Shown here: positions 20,179 through 29,136 of the stretch, piece after piece
How the letters are laid out: the number at the start of each line of letters is the position of its first letter
Position numbering within the stretch: position 1 is the first letter of the stretch
From: Burkholderia sp. NRF60-BP8
GTDB taxonomy: Bacteria; Pseudomonadota; Gammaproteobacteria; Burkholderiales; Burkholderiaceae
Assembly (NCBI RefSeq): GCF_001522585.2
Contig: NZ_CP013372.1
Location: 2,728,001 to 2,792,000 of the forward strand
Direction of reading: 5' to 3'
Length of the DNA stretch: 64,000 nucleotides
Position numbers and translations under genes: made by a program
The notes under the pieces: model-generated
Databases searched by the model: none
The model's input: the letters and a program-made list of their open reading frames with translations, nothing else
Told to the model about the DNA's origin: nothing

Positions 20179-21537
20179 TCAGGATTCGCCGGCGAACGCG
20201 CCGGCGGCCGGTTCGGGCACGCGCAGCGCGGCGCGGACCACGAACGTCATCAGCACCGCGAACAGCAGCGTCGCCGCGAGGAAGTACAGGCCGGCCGCGA
20301 GGCTGCCGGTCGATGCCTTGATCAGTCCGATCCCGTACGGCCCCAGGTAACCGCCGAGATTCGCGAGCGAATTGATCGCGGCGATGCCGACCGCGGCGCT
20401 CGTGCCGGTCAGGAATTCGCCGGGCAGCGCCCATACGACGGCCTGGATCGAATAGAGCGAAAACGCGGTGAGGCAGATGAACAGGAATTGCAGCGCGGGC
20501 TGCCGTACCCATGCGCTCGCGGCCATCGTCACGGCGGCGGCGGCCGACACGACGACGATGTGCCAGTAGCGCTCGCGCTTGCGGTCCGAATGGCGCGGCA
20601 CGACGAGCAGGCCGACCACCGCGAACAGGTACGGCACGGCGGACAGCAGGCCGGTCGCAGCATCGCCGGTGCCGAACGCGTGAATGATCGTCGGCAGCCA
20701 CAGCGACAATCCGTAGATGCACAGCGGGAACGGCAGGAACAGCGCGGCGAGCAGCAGCACGCGGCGGTCGCGCAACGCGGCGAGCGGATTGCCGTGCGAA
20801 TCGGGGCGATAGGTGTCGCGGTCGGCGGCGAGTTGCCGGGCGATCCAGCGGCGTTGGCCGTCGTTCAGCCAGCGCGCATGCGCGGGCGACTCGGGCAACA
20901 GCCGCAGCGTCGGCCACGCGAGCAGCACGGCCGGCAGGCCGCTGACGACGAACAGCGTCTGCCAGTCCGACAGGCCGAGCCACCCGTGCGTCGACAGCAG
21001 CCAGCCGGCGAGCGGCCCGGTCACGATGCCGGCGAGCGGTTGCGCGAGCACGAGCAGGCCGATCACCCGCGCGCGATCGCGCATCGGGAACCATTGCGTG
21101 AGGAAGTACAGGATGCCGGGATAGAGGCCGGCTTCGGCCGCGCCGAGCAGGAAGCGCAGCACGTAGAAACTGGTCGGCCCCTGCACGAGCGCCATCGCCA
21201 TCGTGATCGCGCCCCAGGTCGCGAGGATGCGCGCGAACCATACGCGTGCGCCGAAGCGGCCGAGTGCGAGGTTGCTCGGCACCTCGCACAGGAAGTAGCC
21301 GATGAAGAACAGTCCCGCGCCGAGCCCGTACGCGGCGTCGCCGAGGCCGATCGCCGCGTTCATGTGGAGCTTCGCGAAGCCGACGACGGTACGGTCGACG
21401 TAGGCGACCACGTAGATCAGCGCGAGGAACGGCACCAGCTTGCGCGTGAGCAGGCGGGTCAGGTGCCGTTCGTCGACGGCTGCCGTCGAATCGGACTGTT
21501 CCGCCGCGTCCTGCGCGCTCGTGTACTGCGTCGTCAT
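20179..21537 (-). CDS. MFS transporter, anion:cation symporter (phthalate permease) family
   Basis: The 452-residue, 12-helix protein opens with VPFLALIYVVAYVDRTVVGFAK, the ACS-family helix-1 pattern seen in sugar-acid carriers such as ExuT and GudP. GYFLCEVPSNLALGRFGARVWFARILATWG is the helix 2-3 region, and a charged loop separates the halves. Lying between arabonate dehydratase and KDA dehydratase, it probably imports a sugar acid such as L-arabonate or galactonate, giving this locus two entry routes. AGGAG precedes the ATG. Confidence 0.86.
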   Translation of the reverse strand: MTTQYTSAQDAAEQSDSTAAVDERHLTRLLTRKLVPFLALIYVVAYVDRTVVGFAKLHMNAAIGLGDAAYGLGAGLFFIGYFLCEVPSNLALGRFGARVWFARILATWGAITMAMALVQGPTSFYVLRFLLGAAEAGLYPGILYFLTQWFPMRDRARVIGLLVLAQPLAGIVTGPLAGWLLSTHGWLGLSDWQTLFVVSGLPAVLLAWPTLRLLPESPAHARWLNDGQRRWIARQLAADRDTYRPDSHGNPLAALRDRRVLLLAALFLPFPLCIYGLSLWLPTIIHAFGTGDAATGLLSAVPYLFAVVGLLVVPRHSDRKRERYWHIVVVSAAAAVTMAASAWVRQPALQFLFICLTAFSLYSIQAVVWALPGEFLTGTSAAVGIAAINSLANLGGYLGPYGIGLIKASTGSLAAGLYFLAATLLFAVLMTFVVRAALRVPEPAAGAFAGES

Positions 21538-21554
21538 CTTGTCTCCTGTCGGCC

Positions 21555-21790
21555 CACGTTAGCGCTTCAGCGCTTACGTGGATCCCATGCTTCGCGGTCG
21601 ACGCACGTTAGTGCTTTCGCGCTTACGTGCGTCCCATTCTTCGCGGCCGGTATGCATTTGCGCTCGGGTGCTTGCGCATACCGCATGCTTCGCGGCTGAT
21701 CCCCGTTGGCGCTTCTGCACTCATACCCCATGCTTCACGGTCGGCCGTCGTTGGTGCGTGAACGCTTACGCAGCGCTTCCTTCGCGCTCG
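21555..21790. repeat. Degenerate tandem repeat of about 49 bp, each unit with an inverted repeat
   Basis: The 327-base gap between the MFS gene and arabonate dehydratase is filled by about five imperfect copies. Units 1 and 2 carry hairpins CACGT...ACGTG (21555-21580) and ACGCACGT...ACGTGCGT (21601-21632); unit 3 has TATGC...GCATA (21651-21680). After each hairpin a tag like CATGCTTCGCGG recurs at about 21586, 21635, 21684 and 21729. The later units are more eroded. It may act as an RNA stability or attenuation element inside the operon, or be a decaying intergenic repeat. Confidence 0.6.
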
Positions 21791-21864
21791 GCCGCATCCG
21801 GCGCGTCACCGTGTTTCCCTCGTGCCCCGCCTCGGTCCGTTCCCGGAATGCTTGTTCCCGCCGC

Positions 21865-23616
21865 TCAATGCGAATGGCTCGGCACGTCCGCGCCGCGCGT
21901 GCCGACCAGGAAGTCGAGGTCGCACCCCTCGTCGGCCTGCAGCACGTGATCGATGTACAGCCGTGCATAACCGCCCTTGCCGAGCTGGCCTGCCACACCC
22001 GGCGCCGCGGTCGGATCGACGTCCGACAGGCGGCGCTGCAGCTCTTCGTCCGTAATGTCGAGATGCAGCGTGCCGGCCTCGCAGTCGAGCTCGATCCAGT
22101 CGCCGTTGCGCACGGCCGCGAGCGGCCCGCCGGCCGCGGCTTCCGGCGCGACGTGCAGCACGACCGTGCCGTACGCGGTGCCGCTCATCCGCGCGTCGGA
22201 AATCCGCACCATGTCCTTCACGCCCTGGCGCAGCAACTTCGGCGGCAGCCCCATGTTGCCGACCTCGGCCATGCCCGGATAACCGCGCGGCCCGCAGTTC
22301 TTCAGCACCATCACCGAGCTGGCGTCGACGTCGAGCGCTTCGTCGTTGATCGTCGCCTTGTAGTGGTCGAGGTTCTCGAACACCACCGCGCGGCCGCGAT
22401 GCTTGAGCAGTTCGGGGCTCGCCGCCGACGGTTTCAGCACCGCGCCGCGCGGCGCGAGATTGCCGCGCAGGATGCAGATCCCGCCGTCCGCGATCAGCGG
22501 CCGGTCGAGCGGGCGGATCACCTCTTCGTCGTAGTTCGGCGCTTCGCGCACGTTGTCCCACAGCGACTTGCCGTTGACCGTCAGCGCATCCGGATGCGGC
22601 AGCAGCCCGCCTTCGCCGAGCCGGCGCAGCACGGCCGGCAGCCCGCCCGCGTAATAGAACTCCTCCATCAGGAAGCGCCCCGACGGCATCAGGTCGACGA
22701 TCGTCGGCGTGTCGCGGCCGATGCGCATCCAGTCTTCCAGTTCGAGCGGCACGCCGATGCGGCCGGCGATCGCCTTCAGGTGAATCACCGCATTCGTCGA
22801 GCCGCCGATCGCCGCGTTCGCGCGGATCGCGTTCTCGAACGCCGCGCGCGTCAGGATCTTCGACAGCACGAGCCCTTCGAGCGCCATCTCGACGATCCGG
22901 ATGCCCGACATGTGCGCGAGCACGTAGCGGCGCGAATCGACGGCCGGAATCGCCGCGTTGTGCGGCAGCGCGACGCCGAGCGCCTCGGCCATGCACGCCA
23001 TCGTCGAGGCGGTGCCCATCGTGTTGCAGGTGCCGGCCGAGCGCGACATGCCGGCTTCGGCCGACAGGAAGTGATGCACGTCGATCTCGCCGGCCTTCAG
23101 CGCTTCGTGCAACTGCCACACGGCCGTGCCCGAACCGATGTTCTTGCCTTCGAGCTTGCCGTTCAGCATCGGGCCGCCCGACACGACGATCGCCGGCACG
23201 TCGCAACTGGCCGCACCCATCAGCAGCGCGGGCGTCGTCTTGTCGCAGCCGGCGAGCAGCACGACCGCGTCGATCGGGTTGCCGCGGATCGCTTCCTCGA
23301 CGTCCATCGACGCGAGGTTGCGCGTGAGCATCGCCGACGGCCGCAGGTTCGATTCGCCGTTCGAGAACACCGGGAACTCGACCGGGAAGCCGCCCGCCTC
23401 GGAGATCCCGCGCTTCACGTGCTCGGCGAGCTTGCGAAAATGCGCGTTGCACGGCGTCAGTTCCGACCATGTGTTGCAGATGCCGATGATCGGCCGGCCG
23501 TCGAATTCGTGATCGGGAATGCCCTGGTTCTTCATCCAGCTCCGGTACATGAAGCCGTTCTTGTCGTTCGTGCCGAACCATTGAGCGGAGCGCAGCCTGG
23601 GTTTTGTTGCCGACAT
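21865..23616 (-). CDS. L-arabonate dehydratase (IlvD/EDD family)
   Basis: This 583-residue iron-sulfur dehydratase converts L-arabonate to 2-keto-3-deoxy-L-arabonate. Three cluster cysteines are in place: Cys56 (SELTPCNAH), Cys124 (LAGCDKTTPA, with the Mg-site lysine nearby) and Cys197 (SAGTCNTMG), matching the sugar-acid dehydratase pattern known from Rhizobium and Caulobacter. Length also fits that group rather than IlvD (about 610-620). It is the first gene of the minus-strand module and diverges from the LysR regulator. D-galactonate or fuconate could also be substrates. Confidence 0.88.
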   Translation of the reverse strand: MSATKPRLRSAQWFGTNDKNGFMYRSWMKNQGIPDHEFDGRPIIGICNTWSELTPCNAHFRKLAEHVKRGISEAGGFPVEFPVFSNGESNLRPSAMLTRNLASMDVEEAIRGNPIDAVVLLAGCDKTTPALLMGAASCDVPAIVVSGGPMLNGKLEGKNIGSGTAVWQLHEALKAGEIDVHHFLSAEAGMSRSAGTCNTMGTASTMACMAEALGVALPHNAAIPAVDSRRYVLAHMSGIRIVEMALEGLVLSKILTRAAFENAIRANAAIGGSTNAVIHLKAIAGRIGVPLELEDWMRIGRDTPTIVDLMPSGRFLMEEFYYAGGLPAVLRRLGEGGLLPHPDALTVNGKSLWDNVREAPNYDEEVIRPLDRPLIADGGICILRGNLAPRGAVLKPSAASPELLKHRGRAVVFENLDHYKATINDEALDVDASSVMVLKNCGPRGYPGMAEVGNMGLPPKLLRQGVKDMVRISDARMSGTAYGTVVLHVAPEAAAGGPLAAVRNGDWIELDCEAGTLHLDITDEELQRRLSDVDPTAAPGVAGQLGKGGYARLYIDHVLQADEGCDLDFLVGTRGADVPSHSH

Positions 23617-23695
23617 CGTCAGTCCTGTGGTGACGGGATACCGGCGCAGTCTAGGCAGAATTTTGATAACTGGCTAATGACGATTTAGGCGATTA

Positions 23696-23715
23696 CGATA
23701 TCCATTCCGATATCG
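23696..23715. promoter_or_regulatory. Inverted repeat between arabonate dehydratase and the LysR gene
   Basis: CGATATC-CATTCC-GATATCG is a perfect 7-bp inverted repeat with a 6-base spacer, followed directly by another GATATA half. It lies 16 bases before the LysR start and 80 bases before the dehydratase start. Position and form suit a LysR-type autoregulatory binding site acting on both genes. Confidence 0.55.
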
Positions 23716-23730
23716 ATATAAACCCGTACG

Positions 23731-24681
23731 ATGCCCGAAGCCAGCCCATGGGGAAACCGCGCCCGCCTGAAGACGCGCCAGTTGCTGCTGCTCGTCGCGC
23801 TCGCCGACGAAGGCAGCATTCACCGCGCGGCGGCGGCGCTGAACATGACGCAGCCGGCTGCGTCGAAGCTGCTGCGCGAACTCGAGGAATCGATCGGCGC
23901 GGTACTGTTCGAGCGCCTGCCGCGCGGGATGCGGCCGACGCTGTACGGCGACGCGCTGATCCGCCACGCGCGCGCGGCGCTCGGCAGCCTCGACCAGGCG
24001 CACGAGGAGCTGGCCGCGCTGAAGGCCGGCCATCTCGGCCACGTGGCGGTCGGTGCGATCACGTCGCCGGGCCTGCGCCTCGTGCCGCCGGCCGTCGCCG
24101 CCGTGAAAGGCACGCATGCCGGCCTGCACGTGTCGGTCGAGATCGACACCAGCAACGTGCTGCTCGAACACCTCGCACAGGAAAAGATCGACATCGTGCT
24201 CGGCCGGCTATCGGCCGAACACGACAAGCTGCGCCTGCGCTACGAGCCGCTGACCGGCGAGTCGGTGGCGGCCGTGGTGCGCCCGGGCCATCCGCTGCTC
24301 GCGCACGCGCCGCTGTCGCTCGCGGACGTGCAGCGCGCCGCCTGGGTCGTGCCGCCGGCCGGCAGCGTGCTGCGCCACCGCTTCGATCTCGTGTTCCAGC
24401 GCGCGAGCCTCGCGCCGCCGGCGAACGTCGTCGAAACGGCCGCGCTGCTGTTCATCACGCAATTGATCGAGCAGAGCGACATGATCGCGGTGCTCGCCGA
24501 GGACGTCGCGCGCTACTACGCGCGGCACGGCATCGTCACGGTGCTGCCGCTCGAGATGGACTGCCGGATGGACGATTTCGGGATCATCACGCGCACCGAC
24601 CGGCTGCATTCGCCGGCGGTGACGGTGATGGTTGATGCGATTCGGACGGCGGCGCGGGAGGTGTACGACGTCGCGCTGTGA
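23731..24681 (+). CDS. LysR family regulator (GbpR-like) of the sugar module
   Basis: The 316-residue protein has an N-terminal helix-turn-helix (about 15-75, LADEGSIHRAAAALNMTQPAASKLLRELE) and a LysR substrate domain starting near 100. Its domain resembles GbpR, the galactose-binding-protein regulator of Agrobacterium and Azospirillum sugar uptake, which fits the adjacent AraF-like gene. It diverges from arabonate dehydratase over a 114-base gap containing a palindrome. No clear Shine-Dalgarno is visible before the ATG at 23731. The inducer is probably arabinose or a pathway intermediate. Confidence 0.88.
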   Translation: MPEASPWGNRARLKTRQLLLLVALADEGSIHRAAAALNMTQPAASKLLRELEESIGAVLFERLPRGMRPTLYGDALIRHARAALGSLDQAHEELAALKAGHLGHVAVGAITSPGLRLVPPAVAAVKGTHAGLHVSVEIDTSNVLLEHLAQEKIDIVLGRLSAEHDKLRLRYEPLTGESVAAVVRPGHPLLAHAPLSLADVQRAAWVVPPAGSVLRHRFDLVFQRASLAPPANVVETAALLFITQLIEQSDMIAVLAEDVARYYARHGIVTVLPLEMDCRMDDFGIITRTDRLHSPAVTVMVDAIRTAAREVYDVAL

Positions 24682-24699
24682 CGCGGGCGCCGCGGTTTC

Positions 24700-25176
24700 T
24701 TATTCCGCTGCACACGCGATCACCGGTTCGCAGCGAATCGGAAAGTTCACCGAATTCGCGATATAGCACTGCGCATGCGCGTCGTGATGCAGATGCGTCG
24801 CCCGTTCGCGATCGTCGCCCGCCCGGATCGTCACCTGCGGACGCAGCACGATTTCGGTGAAGCGCCCCGCTTCGGCGCCGTCGAGCATCGTGCCTTCCGC
24901 GTGGTCGACATAGGCCAGCACGCGGATGCCGGCCTCGGAACACAGGTGCAGATACCAGAGCTTGTGGCATGCCGACGCCGACGCGAGCAACAGGTCTTCG
25001 GGGTTCCAGCGCGTCGCGTCGCCACGGAACGCCGGATCCGACGAACCGGGGATATCGGGCTTGGAACCGGCCCGGATCACGTGATCGCGGCCGTACTCGC
25101 GATACCCCGACGTGCCGGTGCCCCGATTGCCCGTCCACTCCACCGCGACGCGATACGTGTGTTCGCTCGATGCCAT
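24700..25176 (-). CDS. OsmC/Ohr family protein
   Basis: The 158-residue protein shows the OsmC fold with redox cysteines in ASASACHKLWYLHLC (Cys70, Cys79) and HAQCYIANSVNFPI (Cys137), plus the PEDLLLAS motif. Members reduce organic hydroperoxides or bind small hydrophobic compounds. ATG 25176 is favoured because GGAGA lies five bases upstream; another ATG 12 bases earlier has none. It diverges from a GntR regulator across a short region with a GntR-type palindrome, which may control both. The physiological substrate is unknown. Confidence 0.85.
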   Translation of the reverse strand: MASSEHTYRVAVEWTGNRGTGTSGYREYGRDHVIRAGSKPDIPGSSDPAFRGDATRWNPEDLLLASASACHKLWYLHLCSEAGIRVLAYVDHAEGTMLDGAEAGRFTEIVLRPQVTIRAGDDRERATHLHHDAHAQCYIANSVNFPIRCEPVIACAAE

Positions 25177-25268
25177 CTCGCTCTCCATTGAAGTCGGTGT
25201 CTCGACCGGCCCGGACGCCGTTGCGTGAGGCCCGCCGGTGGTCGCTATTGTGGCACCGGATCGTCGTT

Positions 25269-25278
25269 TGGTATACCA
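25269..25278. promoter_or_regulatory. GntR/FadR-type operator palindrome
   Basis: TGGTATACCA is a perfect 10-bp palindrome of the kind bound by FCD-type GntR regulators (TNGTNNNACNA pattern). It lies 29 bases before the GntR start and 93 bases before the OsmC start, so it may serve autoregulation and divergent control. Confidence 0.6.
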
Positions 25279-25306
25279 TTATTCCAAGTCAACGAAACAC
25301 GCAGGC

Positions 25307-25948
25307 ATGGAAACCAGACTCGACTCCACGGCGGACGCGGTTGCCGCGTCGCTGCGCGACATGATCGTCAACGGCGAGTTGGCGGCCGGCGAGCGGCTCG
25401 TCGAGCGCGATCTGGCCGAACGGTTCGGCATCAGTCGGATTCCGATGCGCGAGGCGATCCAGCGGCTGGAACGCGAAGGCCTGCTCGACATCTTCAGGAA
25501 TCGCGGCGCCGTCGTGCGCATGCTCAGCGCGTCGGACGTGCAGGAAATCTACGACTTGCGCGTGCTGCTCGAAGGCGATGCGATCTACCGCAGCGTGAAA
25601 CGGCTCGACGACGAAACGCTCGCCCGTGCCGAACTCGTGCATCGCCTGCTCGGCGACGCAACCGTGCCGCGCCGGCAAGGCGAGCTGAACCGCGAATTCC
25701 ACGCGTTGCTGTATTCGTGCTGCGGCAACGTGCGGCAGTTGAAGTCGATCGCCGAGCTGCGCAGCCAGGTGGAACGCTACGAGCGCCTGCAGGCCACGCT
25801 GCTGGCGGACACGCCATCGTTTCAGGTCGAGCACGACGAGATCCTGCAAGCATGCCGCGAACGCAATGCACGCAGCGCCCGCGCGATGACCGTCGCGCAT
25901 CTCGAGTCGGCCCGACGCATCGTGTTGCGGCTCGTCGAAGGCGAGTAG
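25307..25948 (+). CDS. GntR family regulator, FadR/FCD subfamily
   Basis: The 213-residue protein has an N-terminal winged helix (about 5-75; LAERFGISRIPMREAIQRLEREGLL) and an all-helical FCD effector domain with metal-ligand residues in YDLRVLLEGDAI, NREFHALLYSCC and EHDEILQACRERN. Such regulators sense organic acids. The start at 25307 follows a perfect TGGTATACCA palindrome by 29 bases. The divergent neighbour is OsmC; the BON gene is convergent. Target genes outside this pair are unknown. Confidence 0.9.
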   Translation: METRLDSTADAVAASLRDMIVNGELAAGERLVERDLAERFGISRIPMREAIQRLEREGLLDIFRNRGAVVRMLSASDVQEIYDLRVLLEGDAIYRSVKRLDDETLARAELVHRLLGDATVPRRQGELNREFHALLYSCCGNVRQLKSIAELRSQVERYERLQATLLADTPSFQVEHDEILQACRERNARSARAMTVAHLESARRIVLRLVEGE

Positions 25949-26002
25949 GGCCGGCGCGCGAAGGGCGTGCTTCACGCGCACCGGCCGGCATGCCGGACGA
26001 CG

Positions 26003-26401
26003 CTACTCCATGCGCATCCCGATACGAAGCTGATTGCGGAGCACCGTCACACCGGCAACCTGCTGCGCCGCATTGACCGCCAGCGGAATCTGCATGTTGT
26101 CCGGCACGGTGCCCGACAGCGTCACCGTGCCGTCGGCCGCGCGAATCAGGATACGGCTCGAATCGAGCCCGCGCGTGCGCGCGAGCACCGCGGCCACGCG
26201 CTTGACGAGTTGCCGGTTCGCCTTGCGCCGCGCGCGCGCAGCATCGCGGCTCGAGCCGGCAGTACCGGAAACGCCGGCATCGCTCGTCACGGCGGCCGCC
26301 GGCACGGCGGGCGATGCTGGCGGCTGTGCAAATGCCGGCATCGCGGTCGCGACGAGCAACGCGACGAGCGCCGCAACTGATCTGGAGTTCGAATTGATCA
26401 T
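26003..26401 (-). CDS. Exported BON-domain protein
   Basis: The 132-residue protein has a signal peptide (about 1-25, ending MPAFA), a Pro/Ala-rich and then Arg-rich linker, and a single BON domain (about 65-130) with VTLSGTVPDNMQIPLAVNAAQQVAGVTVLRNQL. BON domains bind phospholipid or peptidoglycan; OsmY and DolP are better-known carriers with two. It lies 59 bases downstream of the porin gene and may be cotranscribed. Function beyond an envelope role is open. Confidence 0.8.
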   Translation of the reverse strand: MINSNSRSVAALVALLVATAMPAFAQPPASPAVPAAAVTSDAGVSGTAGSSRDAARARRKANRQLVKRVAAVLARTRGLDSSRILIRAADGTVTLSGTVPDNMQIPLAVNAAQQVAGVTVLRNQLRIGMRME

Positions 26402-26460
26402 CTGTGAATTCCGCAAAATGAGGGAGAGCGAACGACACACCGGCCGCTGGAGCCGTGGCA

Positions 26461-27522
26461 TCAGAACTGCGTGATCATGCCGACCGACACGCCGGTCACC
26501 GTGCGTCCGTCCGGTCGCAGCGACAACCCGCCGATGTTGGTCGGATCCTTCTTGTAGGCGCCCGAGAAGCCGTTTCGATCGAACTCCGCATACAGGCTCG
26601 TCCGCTTCGACAGGAAGTACTGCAGCATCGCGTACGACGTGAGCTTGCGCCCATCCGCACCGGCGACGTTCTTCAGGTTCTGCCCGAAGTCGTAATAGGT
26701 CGCCCCGGAAAATTGCAGGAACGGCGTGATCTGATAGACGATCCCGATCGCCGGCACCCGGTCGCGCCGTTGCGGCGCACCGGCGTTCGCGGCGCTGACC
26801 GCGAGATCGCTGTAGCTCAGGTATGCGCGGGCCGGGCCGATCTGCCAGCTCGCGCCGCCCATGACCGTGCGCGCCCACTGCGATGCCTGCGGATCCCACG
26901 TCGTCTGGTACGCGACGCCGAGCGACAGCGTCTGAAACCGGTAGCTCGCGCCGACCGCGACGTTCGAACCCGCGCGCTGGTTGCCGGCGGTTCCTCCAGG
27001 CGAGTAGCTGCCGCGCACGGTCGCGCCGCCAAACGTACCGACGTACTTGATCGTGTTGTTGAAGCGCGAATCGAGCGTGAAGAAGTTGCCGGCCCACACG
27101 GCGCCCGGATTCGTCGCGAACGTCACCCCTTGCGCGTAATTCGGGTCGAACGCGATACCGATGTCCTCGGCCGCGTTCAACTGTCGCCCGAGCGTGACGC
27201 GGCCGAACGTGCCGCTCAGACCGACATAGGACACCTGTGAAAACAGGAGTCCCGGCGATTTCGCCGACGCCCCGGTGCCCGTCAGGAATCCGCTCTGCAA
27301 CAAGAAGATCGCCTGCAGGCCGCCGCCGAGATCCTCGGCACCCTTGAGACCGAAAATGTTGCCCGATATCGCGTTGTTGTCGAAACCGACCTGGCTTCCG
27401 CCTTTCACGCCGTCGGTCCAGCGCACGCCGCCGCCGACATAGCCGAACAATGTCACACTCGATTGCGCGACGGCGTCTGCTGCAACGCATGCCAACACCG
27501 CAACCATGATGATTCGTTTCAT
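26461..27522 (-). CDS. Gram-negative trimeric porin
   Basis: The 353-residue outer-membrane porin has a signal peptide ending ADAVAQSSVTLFG and family strands FGLKGAEDLGGGLQAIFLLQSGF and FGRVTLGRQLNAAEDIG. It ends in the assembly residue Phe (GMITQF). GGAG precedes the ATG. It belongs to the same Burkholderiales family as the porin at 5706-6854 but differs in loops and length. Its neighbours, an exported GH1 enzyme and a BON protein, suggest a role in sugar or glycoside uptake, which is not proven. Confidence 0.92.
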   Translation of the reverse strand: MKRIIMVAVLACVAADAVAQSSVTLFGYVGGGVRWTDGVKGGSQVGFDNNAISGNIFGLKGAEDLGGGLQAIFLLQSGFLTGTGASAKSPGLLFSQVSYVGLSGTFGRVTLGRQLNAAEDIGIAFDPNYAQGVTFATNPGAVWAGNFFTLDSRFNNTIKYVGTFGGATVRGSYSPGGTAGNQRAGSNVAVGASYRFQTLSLGVAYQTTWDPQASQWARTVMGGASWQIGPARAYLSYSDLAVSAANAGAPQRRDRVPAIGIVYQITPFLQFSGATYYDFGQNLKNVAGADGRKLTSYAMLQYFLSKRTSLYAEFDRNGFSGAYKKDPTNIGGLSLRPDGRTVTGVSVGMITQF

Positions 27523-27723
27523 TTGTCTCCATCCATATATTTCGTTTTACTTATTATCAAGACATCGCCGAGGTATGTTCCTGGTCGATGCAACAGCTTC
27601 GTCCGGCTCACGGGATCGCCTCGCGGCGGTCCGCGCGGGCCGAACGTCATGCGCGCCGGCGGCGTCCGCGCGGCCAACGGCTCCCGCAAGATGCTTCGTT
27701 GCGGCGCAACGGGCCGTGCCGCG

Positions 27724-29136
27724 TCACGCCACCGCGTTCTGCGCGATGCAGCGCGCGTAGTACGCGAGGCTGCGTTTGGGCGTACGAACCTGCGTGTCGA
27801 GATCGACATGCACGAGGCCGAACTTCTTCGTGAACCCCTTCCCCCATTCCCAGTTGTCGGTGGCGGCCCAGTAGAACAGGCCCTTCAGCCGCACGCCCTG
27901 GCGATACGCGTCGTGCGCCGCGCGCAGATAGCGCGCCAGGTAATCGCTGCGCGGGCCGTCGTCGACCGCGCCGTCGCGCGGCGGCGGATCGTTCAGTGCG
28001 AACCCGGTTTCGGTGATGTAGATGTCCGGCGCGCCGTAGTCGCGATGTACTCGAACGAGCATCTCGGTCATGCCGTCCGGTTCGACCCAGAAAGCCGCCG
28101 TGCGCGGCAGGTCGGCCGGCGGCTCGCTCTGTTCGACGCCGAACGGTGCAGCCGGGTTGGCGCGAACGTAAATGCGCGAGTAGTAGTTCATGCCGAGGAA
28201 ATCGGGCTTCGCCGCGACGACGTTCATGTCGTCGGGCCTGACGAATGCGGACAACGACCGCTCGAGCGCGTCGGGATAACCTTTCCCGTACAACGGATCG
28301 AGAAACGCACGATTCCAGAGCATGTCGACGAGCTGCGCCGCCTTGCGATCTTCATCGCGGCTCCCTGCGGCACGCACCGGCTGCAGGTTGATCGTCGTGC
28401 CGATCCGCGCGTCGCGCAGGTTCGCCCGCAGCGCCTGGAACGCGAGGCCCTGGGCCAGATTCTGGTGATGAACCGCGGCGAACGCGGCTTCCGGCGAACG
28501 CAAACCGGGTGCATGCACACCCAGGCCGTAGCCGCTAAACGCCACGCTGTTGGGCTCGTTCAGCACGATCCAGCGGCGCACGCGGTCGCCGAGCCGGCGC
28601 GTCACGCGATCCGCGTAGTCGGCAAGCCGGAACGCTATGTCGCGGCTGCGGAAATCGCCGGCCCAGACCGGCGTATCCCAGTGAAACAGCGTGGGAACGG
28701 GCTCGATGCCCCGCGCCAGCATCGCGTCGATCATCCGTTCGTAAGTCGAGAGGCCCGCATCGCTCGCCGCGCCGGGCCCTTGCGGCTGCACGCGCGGCCA
28801 TGCGATCGAGAACCGCAACGCGCGAATCCCGGCGGCGGCCATCCATTCGAGGTCGGCCGGGTAGCGCCGCTCGAATTCCGTGCAGCGCGCGTTCGTCGAG
28901 CCGTCGGCGACATTCCCGGCACGATCCGCGAACACGTCCCAATTGCTTCGCCCGCGCCCGTCGCGACTTTCGGTTTGTGCGGCGGATGCCGCAACGCCCC
29001 AGACGAAATCGTCGGCGAAGCGCGCGTCGTTGTCGCGGGCAAACGCCGGCATGCAGGCCAAGCCGGCCGCCGCCGCACCGGCCTGCAGGATGGCACGGCG
29101 CCCCGGGGATTGCGGGAGGGAAGTGTCGATCGTCAT
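27724..29136 (-). CDS. GH1 family beta-glucosidase with Tat-type signal
   Basis: The 470-residue protein is a retaining glycoside hydrolase of family 1. The acid/base Glu194 is in VLNEPNSVAF, the nucleophile Glu376 in YITETGFAL, and the aglycone-side tryptophans in FYWAATDNWEWGKGF. It begins with a twin-arginine signal (GRRAILQ, then AGAAAAGLACMPAFA), unusual because most bacterial GH1 enzymes are cytoplasmic. The substrate-binding motif near the start is AASAAQTES rather than the common ATASYQIEG, which keeps Gln and Glu. It likely acts on plant beta-glycosides in the periplasm. A TetR regulator lies upstream. Confidence 0.88.
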   Translation of the reverse strand: MTIDTSLPQSPGRRAILQAGAAAAGLACMPAFARDNDARFADDFVWGVAASAAQTESRDGRGRSNWDVFADRAGNVADGSTNARCTEFERRYPADLEWMAAAGIRALRFSIAWPRVQPQGPGAASDAGLSTYERMIDAMLARGIEPVPTLFHWDTPVWAGDFRSRDIAFRLADYADRVTRRLGDRVRRWIVLNEPNSVAFSGYGLGVHAPGLRSPEAAFAAVHHQNLAQGLAFQALRANLRDARIGTTINLQPVRAAGSRDEDRKAAQLVDMLWNRAFLDPLYGKGYPDALERSLSAFVRPDDMNVVAAKPDFLGMNYYSRIYVRANPAAPFGVEQSEPPADLPRTAAFWVEPDGMTEMLVRVHRDYGAPDIYITETGFALNDPPPRDGAVDDGPRSDYLARYLRAAHDAYRQGVRLKGLFYWAATDNWEWGKGFTKKFGLVHVDLDTQVRTPKRSLAYYARCIAQNAVA

